A DNA stretch of 64,000 nt from an uncultured Treponema sp. (GCA_947166355.1 CAMVDX010000001.1:310001-374000); one strand, 5' to 3'. Positions 1-11,866 are shown, counted from the stretch's first letter. Translations and numbers: made by a program. The notes: generated by a model not told the origin, from the letters alone.

Positions 1-3000
1 GTTTACTCTGGTTCTTGATACAGATGCTCCAGAAATCAACAGTATTAATCTTGTAAGTGTTGTGGGAGATACAGCTTCAAATGCTTACCGAGATTCTGAC
101 GAACAGTCTGTAAATTATTATGTAAATCCAACCGGTAAAAGCTTTAAGATTACCGGAAACGTAACAGATAACTTTGGCCTCCAGAAAATCAGCTTATATA
201 AAGATTATTATGAGCCGACAACTCCAGATGTAAATCTTCTGAAGTCTGGACTTTGTAATTCTGCGGTTGCGGCAATCGATTCGATATTAACTGGTTCTGC
301 TACAAGTGCATATACTTTCACTATGTCTGATGCCGGATGGGGAACTGAATCTGTGCTTAAGTTAGTTGTAACTGACAAGGCTGGTAACGAAACTGTCAGC
401 GATCTCAATGTTTACTTTGATACTACAGCCCCTGCCGCTCAGCATGAGATAGATGACAGTTCTAAGGATCTGACATTCCGCATTGGAGATGCCGCAAATG
501 AAGCGGGTGATTCTGCTGCCCTCAATACAGATGTCGGCGGAAAGTATTCTAAAGGAACTTATGGTAATGCACTTTCCATGCAGATTCGAGGACTCTTCCC
601 TGACCGTGGTAACGGGACAGACGGAAGTCACGCTTCTGGAATCAACAAGTATTATTATCTGGTATTCCATAATCAGGAAGTTGTAATTGATTCGACTAAG
701 GCTACTGGTGCTACGCCTGTAGAGGGAGTTGCTGGTACTTCTGATGCGGGAAAGCTTTTCTTTAATTCTCTTGATGTGCTCAAGACTTATGTAATAGAGA
801 ATAAGACAGGTACCTTTATGCCGTCTGTTCAGACGGAGCAGAAGCGCGTCTATTATAATATTGCGCCGACTGCGGTTCCTGCGACATCGGTAAATACTAA
901 CGATAGATTTGACGGAACACCGAAAATTGCGCCGAATGCCTCTGGAGAGTATACTGTTATTCAGAAAAATGATGTGAACTATGTTCAGTTCTACACAGAT
1001 ATCGATTCGAATTATAAGACAACTATAACTGGTTTGGAGGAAGGTAAGAATTATCTTGTAATTGTTGCAGAAGATAATGCAGGAAACTCAAGCGTAGATG
1101 TTGCGACTGTCGGTTCAGAGACTTACCCTTGTTATTCTCTGAACGTAGATGTAACTGCTCCAACAATTCCTACAAAGCTTACTCCTACAACCTATACGAA
1201 TAATGATGGTTCGCAGATTATAATTCAGGGTACTGTTTCTGATAAGTCTAAAACAGGCAATGAAAACGGTTCATCGGGAATTAAAGAAATTGTATTTACG
1301 AGAGACGGTGGAACAGGCAGTGCCACATTGTCTAGTTCTGACTTGTATTCTGCTGCGTGTGCTCCTACCACAGCAGATCTTACAGCCGTGCCTGATGACT
1401 CTACTCTCAGACACTGGTCTAAAGATATCAGTTCTCTCGTTTCGGGAATGAGCAGTGGAACTGCAATTATTTCTGCAAAGGTAGTTGATGTTGCAGGCTT
1501 TGAAACTTCGGTACCTGTAGCTACAGTTATGGTAGATGTTGATCCTCCGGTTGTAAATATTACGTCTCCTGCTGTAGATGCAAAGGTTGGTAATACAACC
1601 TTTACAATCAGCGGAACTGCAAACGATGGAACAGGTGCAGGGCTTTCAACAAGAACAGCAGATAAAATGATTCTGTATTATACAAAATCTTCTGCTCTTG
1701 TAAATGTAACTCAAGCTCCATTATCAATTACACCGGGTACAGATATTGAGAACAACTGGGTAGTGCTCGCTGACAATATTTCTATAAATGCAATCTGGTC
1801 AGCCTCTCCTGCAATTCCAGATACAGTTGCCCCAGACGGAGAAAATACAATTTTGTACTTTACTGCTTCTGTAAAAGATAATGCGGGAAGTGGTAATACA
1901 GGTTATGCGGTGCCTCGCAAGGTAACAGTAGACCACAGAAAGCCGACCTTTGTGAGTGGAACAGTAGGAGGCTTAAGTTCTACTTCAGCAAGTCACTGGT
2001 TCAATGATAGGACTATTAATATTGCAGGCAGCTTTACAGATACTTATACAAATACCTCTGTAACTCCAAATGTTGTTGAAACAGGTAGTGGAGTAAATAC
2101 TGTAATATATCAGATTGGTGACGCTGATCCTGTAGAAATTCCTACAACAGACGAAAGTTTTGATAAAAATATTCAGATACCAGCCGATGCTGCGAATCCG
2201 GTCAGTCTTAAAATCTGGGCTAAGGATGCGGCCGGTAATGAAATTGAAGCAACAGATACAGATGATTATAAAGTTTATTCAATTAATATAGATACTACAG
2301 CACCTTCTTCTGAAATAAACTATTTCAAAAAGGGAAGTGATAGTTTATCTGCTCCATCTGGAACAGTTTACATTAAAACTCTGGGCGCAGACGGTACTAC
2401 AACAGTTGCAACAACCTTTACTCTTTACGGAACCTGTCAGGACGAAGCAACTGGAAGTGGAATTAAGGCACTTAAGCTTAAAAAAGATGGAGAAGATTTT
2501 ACTCCGACCAGCCTTTTGTATTCAACAGAAGCAATTACTGGAACAGATGGTAGTGTGCCAAACGATGACACTTACGGCCCATACAGTGAAGCCTCTCCAA
2601 CAAGCTACAAATCCTGGAAGGCTGTATTTAATGTAACCGCCAGCGGCAGAATTACAGTAGAAGGCGAGGATATTGCCGGAAATAAAAGAACTTCAGTTTC
2701 TGCCCTGGATATAACTGTTGATAATACTCCTCCAGAAGTTTCGAATGTAAAACTTAATGTAACAACAGACACATCTGCGGTTACAAATGAAGTCTATTCT
2801 GCGACAACAACTTCTGCCGGCACAACAACAAAAACTTACTATTTGAATAACAAAGTTTCTGGAAAGACCTTTACAGTTACAGGTCTTGCAACAGATAACG
2901 TGGGCTTGCAGAGTGCTGTGCTCAATATCGTAAACACTGCAAGCCCGGCGGCAACTGCCCTTACAAGCACAGCTGCCAATCCTAACGGAAGCCTGAGTTT

Positions 3001-6000
3001 TACTGTAGGCGACTGGTCTGGGTCAGAATGGAGTACAGGTGCAACCGCAATAATTACACTTACAGATAAAGCCGGAAACACTGCAACCTCAGAAGCTTTG
3101 AATATTTCATTTGATACAGTTGCTCCGCTTGTAGACAGCACAAAGCTTAAGACTCCGACAAAAATTCAGACAGAAAGCTCTCTTTTTAAGTTTGAGGGCG
3201 AGGCGGCTTGTGTACATCCGACAGAAACAGACTCTGTTTTCTCTGGTTATGACAAGGTTGATATTGCGTTTACTAATGCACCTGCTTTTGGAGAGACTCT
3301 GACAGCTCCATCTGCCGCACAGACAACAGCAAACGTTGCAGCAAACGGTTCATGGTCTTCTACTGTAGAGTTTGGTAATACAGATACCTTTGGAAATATA
3401 TTTGTTGCTTCTGATGGCACAGCCGTAGAAGGTACAAAATACCTATGGGTACGTGCCTACGATAATGCCGGAAATGTTGGCGACTGGGGTTCTAAAGACT
3501 TTGTATATGATACTGCAACTCCAACAATCGAGTTTACTGACACTGTAGATAATGAAACAACAAATATTACAATAAATCCGGTTGAAGATTCTAAGCGAAA
3601 TCATGGCTTTAAGCTTGAAGTAAATGTACATGATTCTTATGGCGTAGATAAAGTTGAAGTAAAATATGGCTCTACAACTGTTCAGGCAGAAAAAACGGGA
3701 GAAACGACTGAGCATGAAACCTGGTCAAAAGAATTTGTTGTAGGTTCATCAAATGACAGTGAAGACAACTATCTTGCAGACGGAGATTATAACTTTGAAA
3801 TCATCGTAACAGATAAATCTACTAAAACTGCAAAGAAAACAAAACACATTATAGTTGATACAACTCCGCCGACTATCAGTTCAAAGGCTATCGCAGATAC
3901 ATTTACTCATGCCTGCACAATTAATAGCGAGGGAACTGACGTATACTGGTACAGACAGAATCAGATTCCTGTAAATGTTACTACCGGTACAGACCTTTCT
4001 GGAATTGTCTCTGTACAGGCTGCAACAGATACTGCATTTACAAATCCTGTAAGCTTAATGCTTTCCGGCAGTTTCTGGACGGGTAGTGTTACCTGCACTT
4101 CACAGGGCGCAAATACAATTTATATTAAGGCAACAGATGGAGCAGGTAATTCAAATGAAGTTAATGAAACTAATTCTATAACTGCGTTTGTTGATACGCT
4201 TCCTCCGCAAAGTCCTGCATTCCTCGGAATGACAGCTTCTTCGGTTTCAACTCCAGCTTCAGAAATTACTTCTGTGCTCGTAAATAGAACGAGCCCGATT
4301 ACAGTTTATGCTGCTATAGTTGATGATGGAACTTCTGCTGCTTCAACAGGAATCCGCACAGAGGCTCCGTCTCCGACAGCTCCTGGTGAAAAAGCTTTTG
4401 TTCAAAAGGGTATGAGCGGAACTTCGGAACCTGTCGCATTTACAAGTTTACCGGAATCAATTTCAAACGGTATTTCTGCATGGCAGGCAACTCATTCTTA
4501 CAATGCAGGTGATATAGTCAAGAATGGCAGCAATGTATATATCAGTAAGTCTACACATTCTTCTGCTCCATCCTTTACTGATGATGAGGCTGAATGGAAG
4601 CAGGCTGTTATTTGGTCTTATGAAGTTGTTACGGCTGATATGCTCACAGGCGGAATCAACTTTACTGTAAAAGATAAGGCAGGTAATTCTGCTGATTATG
4701 TTTTGTTCCAGATGACGGTAGATATTGAACCGCCGACTGTAACTCTTTCTGCCCCAACCGATGCAGATACGTCTCTCACTGGCAGACAGATAAATGGTGT
4801 AATCAGTCTGAGCGGAACCGCAAGCGATAACAAAGAGCTTTATGAAGAGGTTGATGATACATCCGCAACAATGAAGCTTTACTATACAACTAATGAGACT
4901 CTCGGTACTGCAACTACTGCACCTGCTGATACAGACTTTGAAACTGGAACTGTAACAGCTGCATCGGCAGCTTCTAAGTGGGTAGAAATAAAATCAACCC
5001 AGCATGGAAATCCCTGGACGTTCAACAATATTGATACTGCAAAGTTAGACGGTACTAACACTGTTGCTGACAACACGTCTGTTTACTTCATGGCTTCCGC
5101 AAAAGATAAGGCCGGCAATACAGGCTATTCATATCAACTTAATGCCGCAAAGCAGAAAGTTGCAAGAGAACCTTGCATTGTAGACCAGGATTCAGACCGC
5201 CCGGTAATTTTACTTACAAGTCCTTCTAATATTTCAGACCTGGCTACTGGCTCTGTAAAGTGGGAAAGCCGTACAATAAGCGGTACTGTTTCAGATGATG
5301 ACGATGTTAGTTATATTGGATATTATCGTGGAACTTCAATCAGTTATGCTGCTTCTGACTATACGCTACTAACTCCTAACAATGGTATCTGGCGTATTGA
5401 ACTTAGTGATGATGAAACAAATAATCTATTCTTCAAGGTAACTGCCGGAGAAAAAGATTATTTTGCAAATCTTTCAACTACTTATAATCCGGCTGTGATT
5501 TATGATGAAGCTGCTCATCGAGGAACATATAAACTAACGGACGGTAGTAATAAATTTGGTTATCGTCCGGCAACGGGAAATACAACACAAGCCAACGCTC
5601 TTGCATTAATTATTGATACTACAGCTCCAGATGTTTTGGCTGCAGAATTTACAACAGATGTTAATGTAACTTCTGGTTCAGAAAACTGGAATACGGGAAT
5701 TGCCTCAAAAACCTTTGGTGGAACTCTAAAGAACAGTTTTAAAATCCGTCAGAGTGCCTGGGATAAAAACGGTGTTAAATCAATGACTGTAAAGGTTGTT
5801 GAAATTATAGATGGTGTAGACAGTCCAACTCTCAGATTTAATCAAACCTATGCTGCAAACACTGCTGTTACTTTGGCAGAAAACGCAAATCATCAGGCAT
5901 ATATGCGTTTTACTTCTGGTACGATTTCTACAGAAAACTGGCCTTCTACAGGAGAGGCCGCAGATGGTAGTGTTCATGCATATCGTCTGGAAATCACTAT

Positions 6001-9000
6001 GTTTGATGGAATCAAGTCTGCTGTAACCAAGGTTGATTTGAATGTGGATAATACTCCACCAACAGTTACCTTTACAGGACCGGCTTCGCAGAATATTCAA
6101 AGCGGAGGAATTACAGTAAACGGAACATCGACTGAACCGGGAAAAATTTATTACACAGTTTCTACTTATGGAGACCAGACTCACAAACCAAGTGCAATGG
6201 CTGCGGCAGGACAGAAACTCACCAGCTGGACTGGTTATACAGTTTCGGCAGATGGTACATCGATAACCCCAAAATCTCCAGACGGAACAATTATAGGAAC
6301 AGACGGAACAGGAGTTTCAGTTCCAGAATACACACTAATTCCTAATACAACAAATTTAACCTGGAACGTAAGCTTTGACGGAGATACTTCTGATACTCTG
6401 CATGCGCATTCTAGTGAACTTAAACATTATGCACAGTCTCTTGGTCTTACTAATGATTTAGATAACTTTACAGATTTAGTTAATTTCTATATCTGGATAA
6501 AAGCAGAAGACTCTGTAGGAAATACGGCAGAATACTCTCATCTTGTAAAGCTGGATCCACAGGGAGACCGTCCTGTAGTTGCACTTTCTAATCCTGAAGA
6601 ACCAGATGATGTAAGGGGGGCCGCAACTGTTGGTGGAACAATAAAACTCTACGGTACAGCCGAAGATTCAAATGGTAGTGTCGATGGCGTATGGATTCAG
6701 CTGCTTTCAGCAAAAAATGGTGGGGCCGCTAATGGTTATGGAGCAGTTACGGTATCAGGAAATAATATTACTGCTTTTGCACCAACCGCAAATGACGTAA
6801 CTTTCTGGTTAACAAATAACTATCCGGTTTATTATATTGCCTCTAATCAGGAGCCTGTAGAATTAAAGCTTGCGTCAAATACAACAAATACTACGGCAAC
6901 AGTATTTAATTCATCAACTCATATTCCTGCTGATTGTTTTATTAAGGTAAATCTTAATGGTGCTTCATGGAACTTAAAGATTAATAAGGAACACGAATTT
7001 GATCTTGAACAGGGAGCCGCAAGTGCAAATGATATGGCAATTCGTGTTTATGCCCGTGATAATGAAAAGAACATGAGTTATCCTGTTACAAGATATTTTA
7101 AGGTGGACAGAAACTCTCCTCAGATTACAGATGTTGTCCTTAAGCAGTATGCAACAACAGATACAACGTTTGCTACTCCTCTTGCTTCTCAGGAAGCACG
7201 ACAGGGAATGTATGTAAAAGGTAAGTGGTATCTTGAGTTTACAGTAACAGATGATGATGCAATTGAATCAATCGATTTCCTCGATAGTAATAGTCATGAA
7301 ACAACAGAAATGTCTAATGCAACTATAACCAATGTTACTGTAACTGAAGGAGTTAAAAAACAGGTAAGGTATGCATTACCTACAGATACGGCAGGAGTTG
7401 GTGTATTCAGGCGAACAATAAAAGCTTCTGATAGTTTACATAACGGCACTTATGAGGTGGAAATTAACTATGATAATGAGGCACCAAAGCTGCTAAAGGA
7501 TTCTTCAGAAGAATTTGACATTGAATCATCTGTACGTCAAAATCATGGTTTCTATAAATTGTATTCAAAAGTAAGTGATGCAACAAATTCTACAACAGGA
7601 ACTCCAAGTGGAATTAAGGCTGTAGGCTTCTATTTTATGCGTCGTGAGTCTGATACAGAAGGTCTTATTTATGATCCAGTTCAAAGACGTGCTGATCCAA
7701 TTTCTACAAATGATTTGCAGTATCATGACGGTTTGTACTGGCTGAATGGAAGCATTACCTGTAATGAAGGTGGCAGCATTACCCTAGGAAGTGGTTTGTC
7801 GAATAAGCTTTCATATATTCATGCAGGAAGTTACATAAGACTTGATGGTGTAATGTACAAAATTACCTCTGTAAGTGGAACTACAATAACAATAGATGAA
7901 AGCCACGGAAATTATACGACCGCACAGATTGCACTTGCTCAGTTTGTTGATAACCGTAAAAGTGAATATGAGGCTTCCTCTACAAAGAACTCAACTACAG
8001 GTTATTATACTGACATCAGAAATGATGATGGTGACGGCATGGTTGAAGAGCTTGGTGGAACGAAAGCTGTTTCTTCATGGCAGGGTGCTATTGTTTCACG
8101 CAATATTCCGGATGGACCTATAGAGATTCACTATACTGCTTATGATGAATCTATGAACTATGCGTTAGGAGTTGTTGGTAATACATCAAAAACAACTTAT
8201 GATAGCTATACAACAGCAGAAGCTCTTGATTTACAAAGTAAAACACTGGTTTCTGACGGACAGTATGCTTCTTATGTTTATACATATAATTCAGACTCTC
8301 CTGCGTATATCAGCAACAATGCACCTCGTCTTACGGGTGTTACAGTCGCAATTGATTATACAGGAGCTGAAAATTATGATACAGCAACAAAGACTTCTTA
8401 TTATTTCCAGCAGGATTATATTCGTATAGATGATAACGGTACAATGGAAAAGAAACCTGTTGCTGTAACAAACAGTCTTGAAGTTTCTGAAAAGACAAAA
8501 GATTCAAGTGGCAATGTTACTGCTTACAAGGGTGTAAATACAATCAAAGGAAAGACCTGGATTGTTCCAGAAATGGTAGGCGGTAACGGAAAACTCTGGT
8601 ACTCATATAATGTTTATGGTTCTTCTGCAAATGGTTCAAAGAACACTGCGGACCAGAAGAAAAACAGTGGTACAAATGCAACATATTTTGCAGATGGAAG
8701 AGATGATTATGATCAGTACGAAGCTACCTTGTATGGTTCAACATATATCGATTCGCATTCTGCAAGTAAAGTCGGTGCTGACGGAACTACTCGTACTCCT
8801 TCGTATATTATTCATGATACATCATTCTTTACCGGCACAGGTGGAACAGGTGACGCAACTGTAACTCAGCCTTTGTGGTTCGATTATACTATTTATGACA
8901 GTACGGAAACTTTGTCTACAGAAAACTCTATAGCAGTAAGCTCTCTTACAAACAACCAGAAAGCTACTATAAGCATTGCAATGGCAGTAGAAGTAAACGA

Positions 9001-11866
9001 TGATGTTGCTCCAAATGTTGTGTTCAATGATTTGTATTGGAAGAGTGCTTCCGAAAACAGCGTTTATTGGGAAAACGGTAAAGCAAAAGGACACGTTGAA
9101 TTAAGAAGCGACCTCATAGACGGTGCAGATAAAATTGGCGGCGTTTATGGAATGGATGATGACAAGGTTTCTGGAATCGTTAAGTTCACCGGTTATGCCT
9201 GGGATAACAAGTGTTTGAGCGAACTTAAGTGGGCAATTGTAGAAAATGATACTGCGGCAACAAATGCATATTCTAGTCCAGTTTATAAATTCGGTACAGG
9301 AATGCAGAATGGTGCAATCTTTGATACAACTACAGGCAATTGGACAAGTAGTGCAACCCTGGCTGATGATTATTACACATTTGAAGTTTCAAAGCTTGCA
9401 GCAGACGGTGCCTACCACGACCAGAACGGTCATAAAGTTAGGTGGACACTCACAGTAGATACTTCTCATATTACAGGTGTAGTTGCTGAAAACCTGCGCG
9501 TAATTGTACAGGCAAAAGATACAGCGTCTACAGTTCATTCAAGCGCAATTACAAATGATATTGCCACATCAACCGCAAATCAGCAAACAGACCCTGCGAC
9601 CTATGACAAAGAAACTTCCCGCCCAACTTATAAAGTTGATGTTGTTCCTTATATTAGTGAAATAGTTACTTCATTGACTTCGCTTAAGAGAAATAATCCT
9701 AGCGTTTATACAAGAACAGCAAGAGGTCATTATACTCTTAAGACTGGAGAAACTATAACATTTGAAGGCTTTAATCTTGCAAGTCAAACTTCTCTGCCTA
9801 TAGATTCATCTACTTCTTCTGGTCAGTTCAATGGCACGGTAAATGGATTAAGAATTATTAATAACATTAATAATAATGATGCAAAGGGTAGTTATACAGG
9901 AACAGTAAATCTGACTACAAACCCAACTGGTAGTAAAGAGGTTTATGACAATTACTACAATCGTAAGCCGAATGGAGATAACAATAATCTTCTTACAGAT
10001 GATATCTATTTTGATATCTGGGAAATTGACAGTAATGCCGCAGTACCTTTTAACAATAAAGGTAAAATAGCTCAGGCAGTTATGAAGGTTAATCCTGTTA
10101 CAGACCAGCTTGGTTTTGCTTTTGCAAGCAATTCAGGATATTTTAGCATGGCTGGAAAAACTATGGAAGCTCAGGCTAGTGGGGCTTCAAACTGGAATCG
10201 GCCAAAGAAAAACGAAGCTTTTATACTAAATTTTAATGAACTACAAAATTATTCTTATGCTTTCTGGTGCGCTGAACTTATGGAATTCCATTCAGTAGGC
10301 TTTACATACGATAAATTAGGTCATTCCTATGGAGTTGCCGCAGGTGGTAACGTTAATGCTGGTAATAGCACAGCTGTTGATTTCTTTGATTTATTTACAG
10401 ATAGATGGGGTAAGGGGCTTGGCGATGTTTCTGGTAACGATGATCATGGTCATCATAAAGCCTCTAAATCTGGTTACAATGCGATACGACTTGAAAAGAC
10501 TGGTATCATATATAATGGAAACACTATAGATCCTGACAGATTCCATGCGCCTTCGATAGTCACAGCAACTCATTCAGGCTCAGATGATACAAGTGTTTAT
10601 CTCGCTTATTATGATGCTATTACAGGCGAAATAAGGTTCAGAGCCGGAAATACTGCTAATAAAGAAAATAATAATAGTTTCTTCAGAATAGGAAGTATTT
10701 CAAGTAATTATTATACCTTGAGTAGTGCAGGTCTTGATAATAACATTTTAAGTGATGGAAACAGAGTAAAAGTTTATTCCTCAAATGATGATTCAAGTTT
10801 TGTTGCCGGTCCTTATATTGTTCAGAATTATGTCCAGAATAGTAAACTACAGCTTGTAGATATAAATGGAACTATAATAAGTGAAGATTATTCTAATCAT
10901 TACTTAAAACTTGTTCCGGAACAAAGTAAAGGAAATTTTGGTACTTTTGTAGATATGATTGGTACTGGATCCGGAAAAAATAGTGGAATTGTAGCTAATA
11001 ATTATACTAATGTAGCCGTAATTGCAGGTAATTCAGGAAGAGAAACCTGCGACTATTATTCTTTAGGTGTTGTTCCGGGTGCTACTGCTTCTGCCGATAA
11101 AGTATTCCTCATCTGGTATGATGAAAATGAAAGAGCTTTGTTCTATTCTTATGCTTCTGATTTAAGCGACACAAATCTCAAAAATAATAAAACCGCAGCT
11201 GGCTGGACTACCAAGGTGCGTGTTTTTGATGCAAATGGAGCTTTTGAAACAGCCGGTGAATACTGTAGGGGTGCTGTTGATGAAAATGGAGGAGTTCATA
11301 TTGCATCTCTTGATCCATCAACCAGTGATCTGGTATATGCTTATCTTGCAGCTGACAAAGTGACTAATCCTGCTACCAGCGACTTTAAGGCTTGTGTAGT
11401 AGATTCAAACGGTATTGTAGGCGACAGCCTTACAATTGATGTTGCTTTTGACGGCGCTCCTTCTGCCGGAGGAAAAGCAATTCCTAGAATCGGATACTAC
11501 AGTTCTTCTACAAAACGGCCAAAGCTTGCTTATCTCGTAAAAACAGATACAGTAAATCCTGCCGGTGCGGTAGGTGATGCATTTACAGGTTTCTGGGAAT
11601 GTACTGTAGTTCCTTCATCATATAATCTTGATTTCTCTGATAAGAACCTGATAAATGTCGGAGTTTTCAAGGATTCAAACGGAGTCATAAAATCAAGTGC
11701 TACAACACAGCCGTCACAATATGAGAATTATCTAGTATCTAGCGAATCCTTTTATGGTTCACACTGGGGCATTAAGTATGGTAATGGAACAAGTAATGCA
11801 GTATTGGGTTACGTTGTAAAGATTAATTCATCATTAATGCACATAGAAACCGCCCAGATGAGATAA
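1..11866 (+). CDS. Giant Ig-like repeat surface protein, 5' end outside window
   Basis: The reading frame is already open at base 2, so the true start lies upstream and about 3,955 codons are visible. Roughly nineteen copies of a DxTxP-type strand (for example FDTTAP, VDNTPP, YDNEAP) mark a chain of bacterial Ig-like/cadherin-like domains, each with a C-terminal AKDxAGN-type strand. From about base 9000 the repeats give way to a C-terminal module shared with the next giant gene. It has an IPT-like segment (VVPYIS...GHYTL...FEGFNL), a DDIYFDIWE segment and propeller-like blades (VYLAYYDA, EYCRGAVDENGGVHIA), and ends NGTSNAVLGY...TAQMR. Bases 2731-3490 are nearly identical to 21761-22525 of the paralogue. 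The protein is probably an exported adhesin or surface-layer protein. Without the N-terminus, a lipoprotein signal cannot be checked. Family assignment is solid; function is inferred. Confidence 0.85.
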   Translation, partial: FTLVLDTDAPEINSINLVSVVGDTASNAYRDSDEQSVNYYVNPTGKSFKITGNVTDNFGLQKISLYKDYYEPTTPDVNLLKSGLCNSAVAAIDSILTGSATSAYTFTMSDAGWGTESVLKLVVTDKAGNETVSDLNVYFDTTAPAAQHEIDDSSKDLTFRIGDAANEAGDSAALNTDVGGKYSKGTYGNALSMQIRGLFPDRGNGTDGSHASGINKYYYLVFHNQEVVIDSTKATGATPVEGVAGTSDAGKLFFNSLDVLKTYVIENKTGTFMPSVQTEQKRVYYNIAPTAVPATSVNTNDRFDGTPKIAPNASGEYTVIQKNDVNYVQFYTDIDSNYKTTITGLEEGKNYLVIVAEDNAGNSSVDVATVGSETYPCYSLNVDVTAPTIPTKLTPTTYTNNDGSQIIIQGTVSDKSKTGNENGSSGIKEIVFTRDGGTGSATLSSSDLYSAACAPTTADLTAVPDDSTLRHWSKDISSLVSGMSSGTAIISAKVVDVAGFETSVPVATVMVDVDPPVVNITSPAVDAKVGNTTFTISGTANDGTGAGLSTRTADKMILYYTKSSALVNVTQAPLSITPGTDIENNWVVLADNISINAIWSASPAIPDTVAPDGENTILYFTASVKDNAGSGNTGYAVPRKVTVDHRKPTFVSGTVGGLSSTSASHWFNDRTINIAGSFTDTYTNTSVTPNVVETGSGVNTVIYQIGDADPVEIPTTDESFDKNIQIPADAANPVSLKIWAKDAAGNEIEATDTDDYKVYSINIDTTAPSSEINYFKKGSDSLSAPSGTVYIKTLGADGTTTVATTFTLYGTCQDEATGSGIKALKLKKDGEDFTPTSLLYSTEAITGTDGSVPNDDTYGPYSEASPTSYKSWKAVFNVTASGRITVEGEDIAGNKRTSVSALDITVDNTPPEVSNVKLNVTTDTSAVTNEVYSATTTSAGTTTKTYYLNNKVSGKTFTVTGLATDNVGLQSAVLNIVNTASPAATALTSTAANPNGSLSFTVGDWSGSEWSTGATAIITLTDKAGNTATSEALNISFDTVAPLVDSTKLKTPTKIQTESSLFKFEGEAACVHPTETDSVFSGYDKVDIAFTNAPAFGETLTAPSAAQTTANVAANGSWSSTVEFGNTDTFGNIFVASDGTAVEGTKYLWVRAYDNAGNVGDWGSKDFVYDTATPTIEFTDTVDNETTNITINPVEDSKRNHGFKLEVNVHDSYGVDKVEVKYGSTTVQAEKTGETTEHETWSKEFVVGSSNDSEDNYLADGDYNFEIIVTDKSTKTAKKTKHIIVDTTPPTISSKAIADTFTHACTINSEGTDVYWYRQNQIPVNVTTGTDLSGIVSVQAATDTAFTNPVSLMLSGSFWTGSVTCTSQGANTIYIKATDGAGNSNEVNETNSITAFVDTLPPQSPAFLGMTASSVSTPASEITSVLVNRTSPITVYAAIVDDGTSAASTGIRTEAPSPTAPGEKAFVQKGMSGTSEPVAFTSLPESISNGISAWQATHSYNAGDIVKNGSNVYISKSTHSSAPSFTDDEAEWKQAVIWSYEVVTADMLTGGINFTVKDKAGNSADYVLFQMTVDIEPPTVTLSAPTDADTSLTGRQINGVISLSGTASDNKELYEEVDDTSATMKLYYTTNETLGTATTAPADTDFETGTVTAASAASKWVEIKSTQHGNPWTFNNIDTAKLDGTNTVADNTSVYFMASAKDKAGNTGYSYQLNAAKQKVAREPCIVDQDSDRPVILLTSPSNISDLATGSVKWESRTISGTVSDDDDVSYIGYYRGTSISYAASDYTLLTPNNGIWRIELSDDETNNLFFKVTAGEKDYFANLSTTYNPAVIYDEAAHRGTYKLTDGSNKFGYRPATGNTTQANALALIIDTTAPDVLAAEFTTDVNVTSGSENWNTGIASKTFGGTLKNSFKIRQSAWDKNGVKSMTVKVVEIIDGVDSPTLRFNQTYAANTAVTLAENANHQAYMRFTSGTISTENWPSTGEAADGSVHAYRLEITMFDGIKSAVTKVDLNVDNTPPTVTFTGPASQNIQSGGITVNGTSTEPGKIYYTVSTYGDQTHKPSAMAAAGQKLTSWTGYTVSADGTSITPKSPDGTIIGTDGTGVSVPEYTLIPNTTNLTWNVSFDGDTSDTLHAHSSELKHYAQSLGLTNDLDNFTDLVNFYIWIKAEDSVGNTAEYSHLVKLDPQGDRPVVALSNPEEPDDVRGAATVGGTIKLYGTAEDSNGSVDGVWIQLLSAKNGGAANGYGAVTVSGNNITAFAPTANDVTFWLTNNYPVYYIASNQEPVELKLASNTTNTTATVFNSSTHIPADCFIKVNLNGASWNLKINKEHEFDLEQGAASANDMAIRVYARDNEKNMSYPVTRYFKVDRNSPQITDVVLKQYATTDTTFATPLASQEARQGMYVKGKWYLEFTVTDDDAIESIDFLDSNSHETTEMSNATITNVTVTEGVKKQVRYALPTDTAGVGVFRRTIKASDSLHNGTYEVEINYDNEAPKLLKDSSEEFDIESSVRQNHGFYKLYSKVSDATNSTTGTPSGIKAVGFYFMRRESDTEGLIYDPVQRRADPISTNDLQYHDGLYWLNGSITCNEGGSITLGSGLSNKLSYIHAGSYIRLDGVMYKITSVSGTTITIDESHGNYTTAQIALAQFVDNRKSEYEASSTKNSTTGYYTDIRNDDGDGMVEELGGTKAVSSWQGAIVSRNIPDGPIEIHYTAYDESMNYALGVVGNTSKTTYDSYTTAEALDLQSKTLVSDGQYASYVYTYNSDSPAYISNNAPRLTGVTVAIDYTGAENYDTATKTSYYFQQDYIRIDDNGTMEKKPVAVTNSLEVSEKTKDSSGNVTAYKGVNTIKGKTWIVPEMVGGNGKLWYSYNVYGSSANGSKNTADQKKNSGTNATYFADGRDDYDQYEATLYGSTYIDSHSASKVGADGTTRTPSYIIHDTSFFTGTGGTGDATVTQPLWFDYTIYDSTETLSTENSIAVSSLTNNQKATISIAMAVEVNDDVAPNVVFNDLYWKSASENSVYWENGKAKGHVELRSDLIDGADKIGGVYGMDDDKVSGIVKFTGYAWDNKCLSELKWAIVENDTAATNAYSSPVYKFGTGMQNGAIFDTTTGNWTSSATLADDYYTFEVSKLAADGAYHDQNGHKVRWTLTVDTSHITGVVAENLRVIVQAKDTASTVHSSAITNDIATSTANQQTDPATYDKETSRPTYKVDVVPYISEIVTSLTSLKRNNPSVYTRTARGHYTLKTGETITFEGFNLASQTSLPIDSSTSSGQFNGTVNGLRIINNINNNDAKGSYTGTVNLTTNPTGSKEVYDNYYNRKPNGDNNNLLTDDIYFDIWEIDSNAAVPFNNKGKIAQAVMKVNPVTDQLGFAFASNSGYFSMAGKTMEAQASGASNWNRPKKNEAFILNFNELQNYSYAFWCAELMEFHSVGFTYDKLGHSYGVAAGGNVNAGNSTAVDFFDLFTDRWGKGLGDVSGNDDHGHHKASKSGYNAIRLEKTGIIYNGNTIDPDRFHAPSIVTATHSGSDDTSVYLAYYDAITGEIRFRAGNTANKENNNSFFRIGSISSNYYTLSSAGLDNNILSDGNRVKVYSSNDDSSFVAGPYIVQNYVQNSKLQLVDINGTIISEDYSNHYLKLVPEQSKGNFGTFVDMIGTGSGKNSGIVANNYTNVAVIAGNSGRETCDYYSLGVVPGATASADKVFLIWYDENERALFYSYASDLSDTNLKNNKTAAGWTTKVRVFDANGAFETAGEYCRGAVDENGGVHIASLDPSTSDLVYAYLAADKVTNPATSDFKACVVDSNGIVGDSLTIDVAFDGAPSAGGKAIPRIGYYSSSTKRPKLAYLVKTDTVNPAGAVGDAFTGFWECTVVPSSYNLDFSDKNLINVGVFKDSNGVIKSSATTQPSQYENYLVSSESFYGSHWGIKYGNGTSNAVLGYVVKINSSLMHIETAQMR

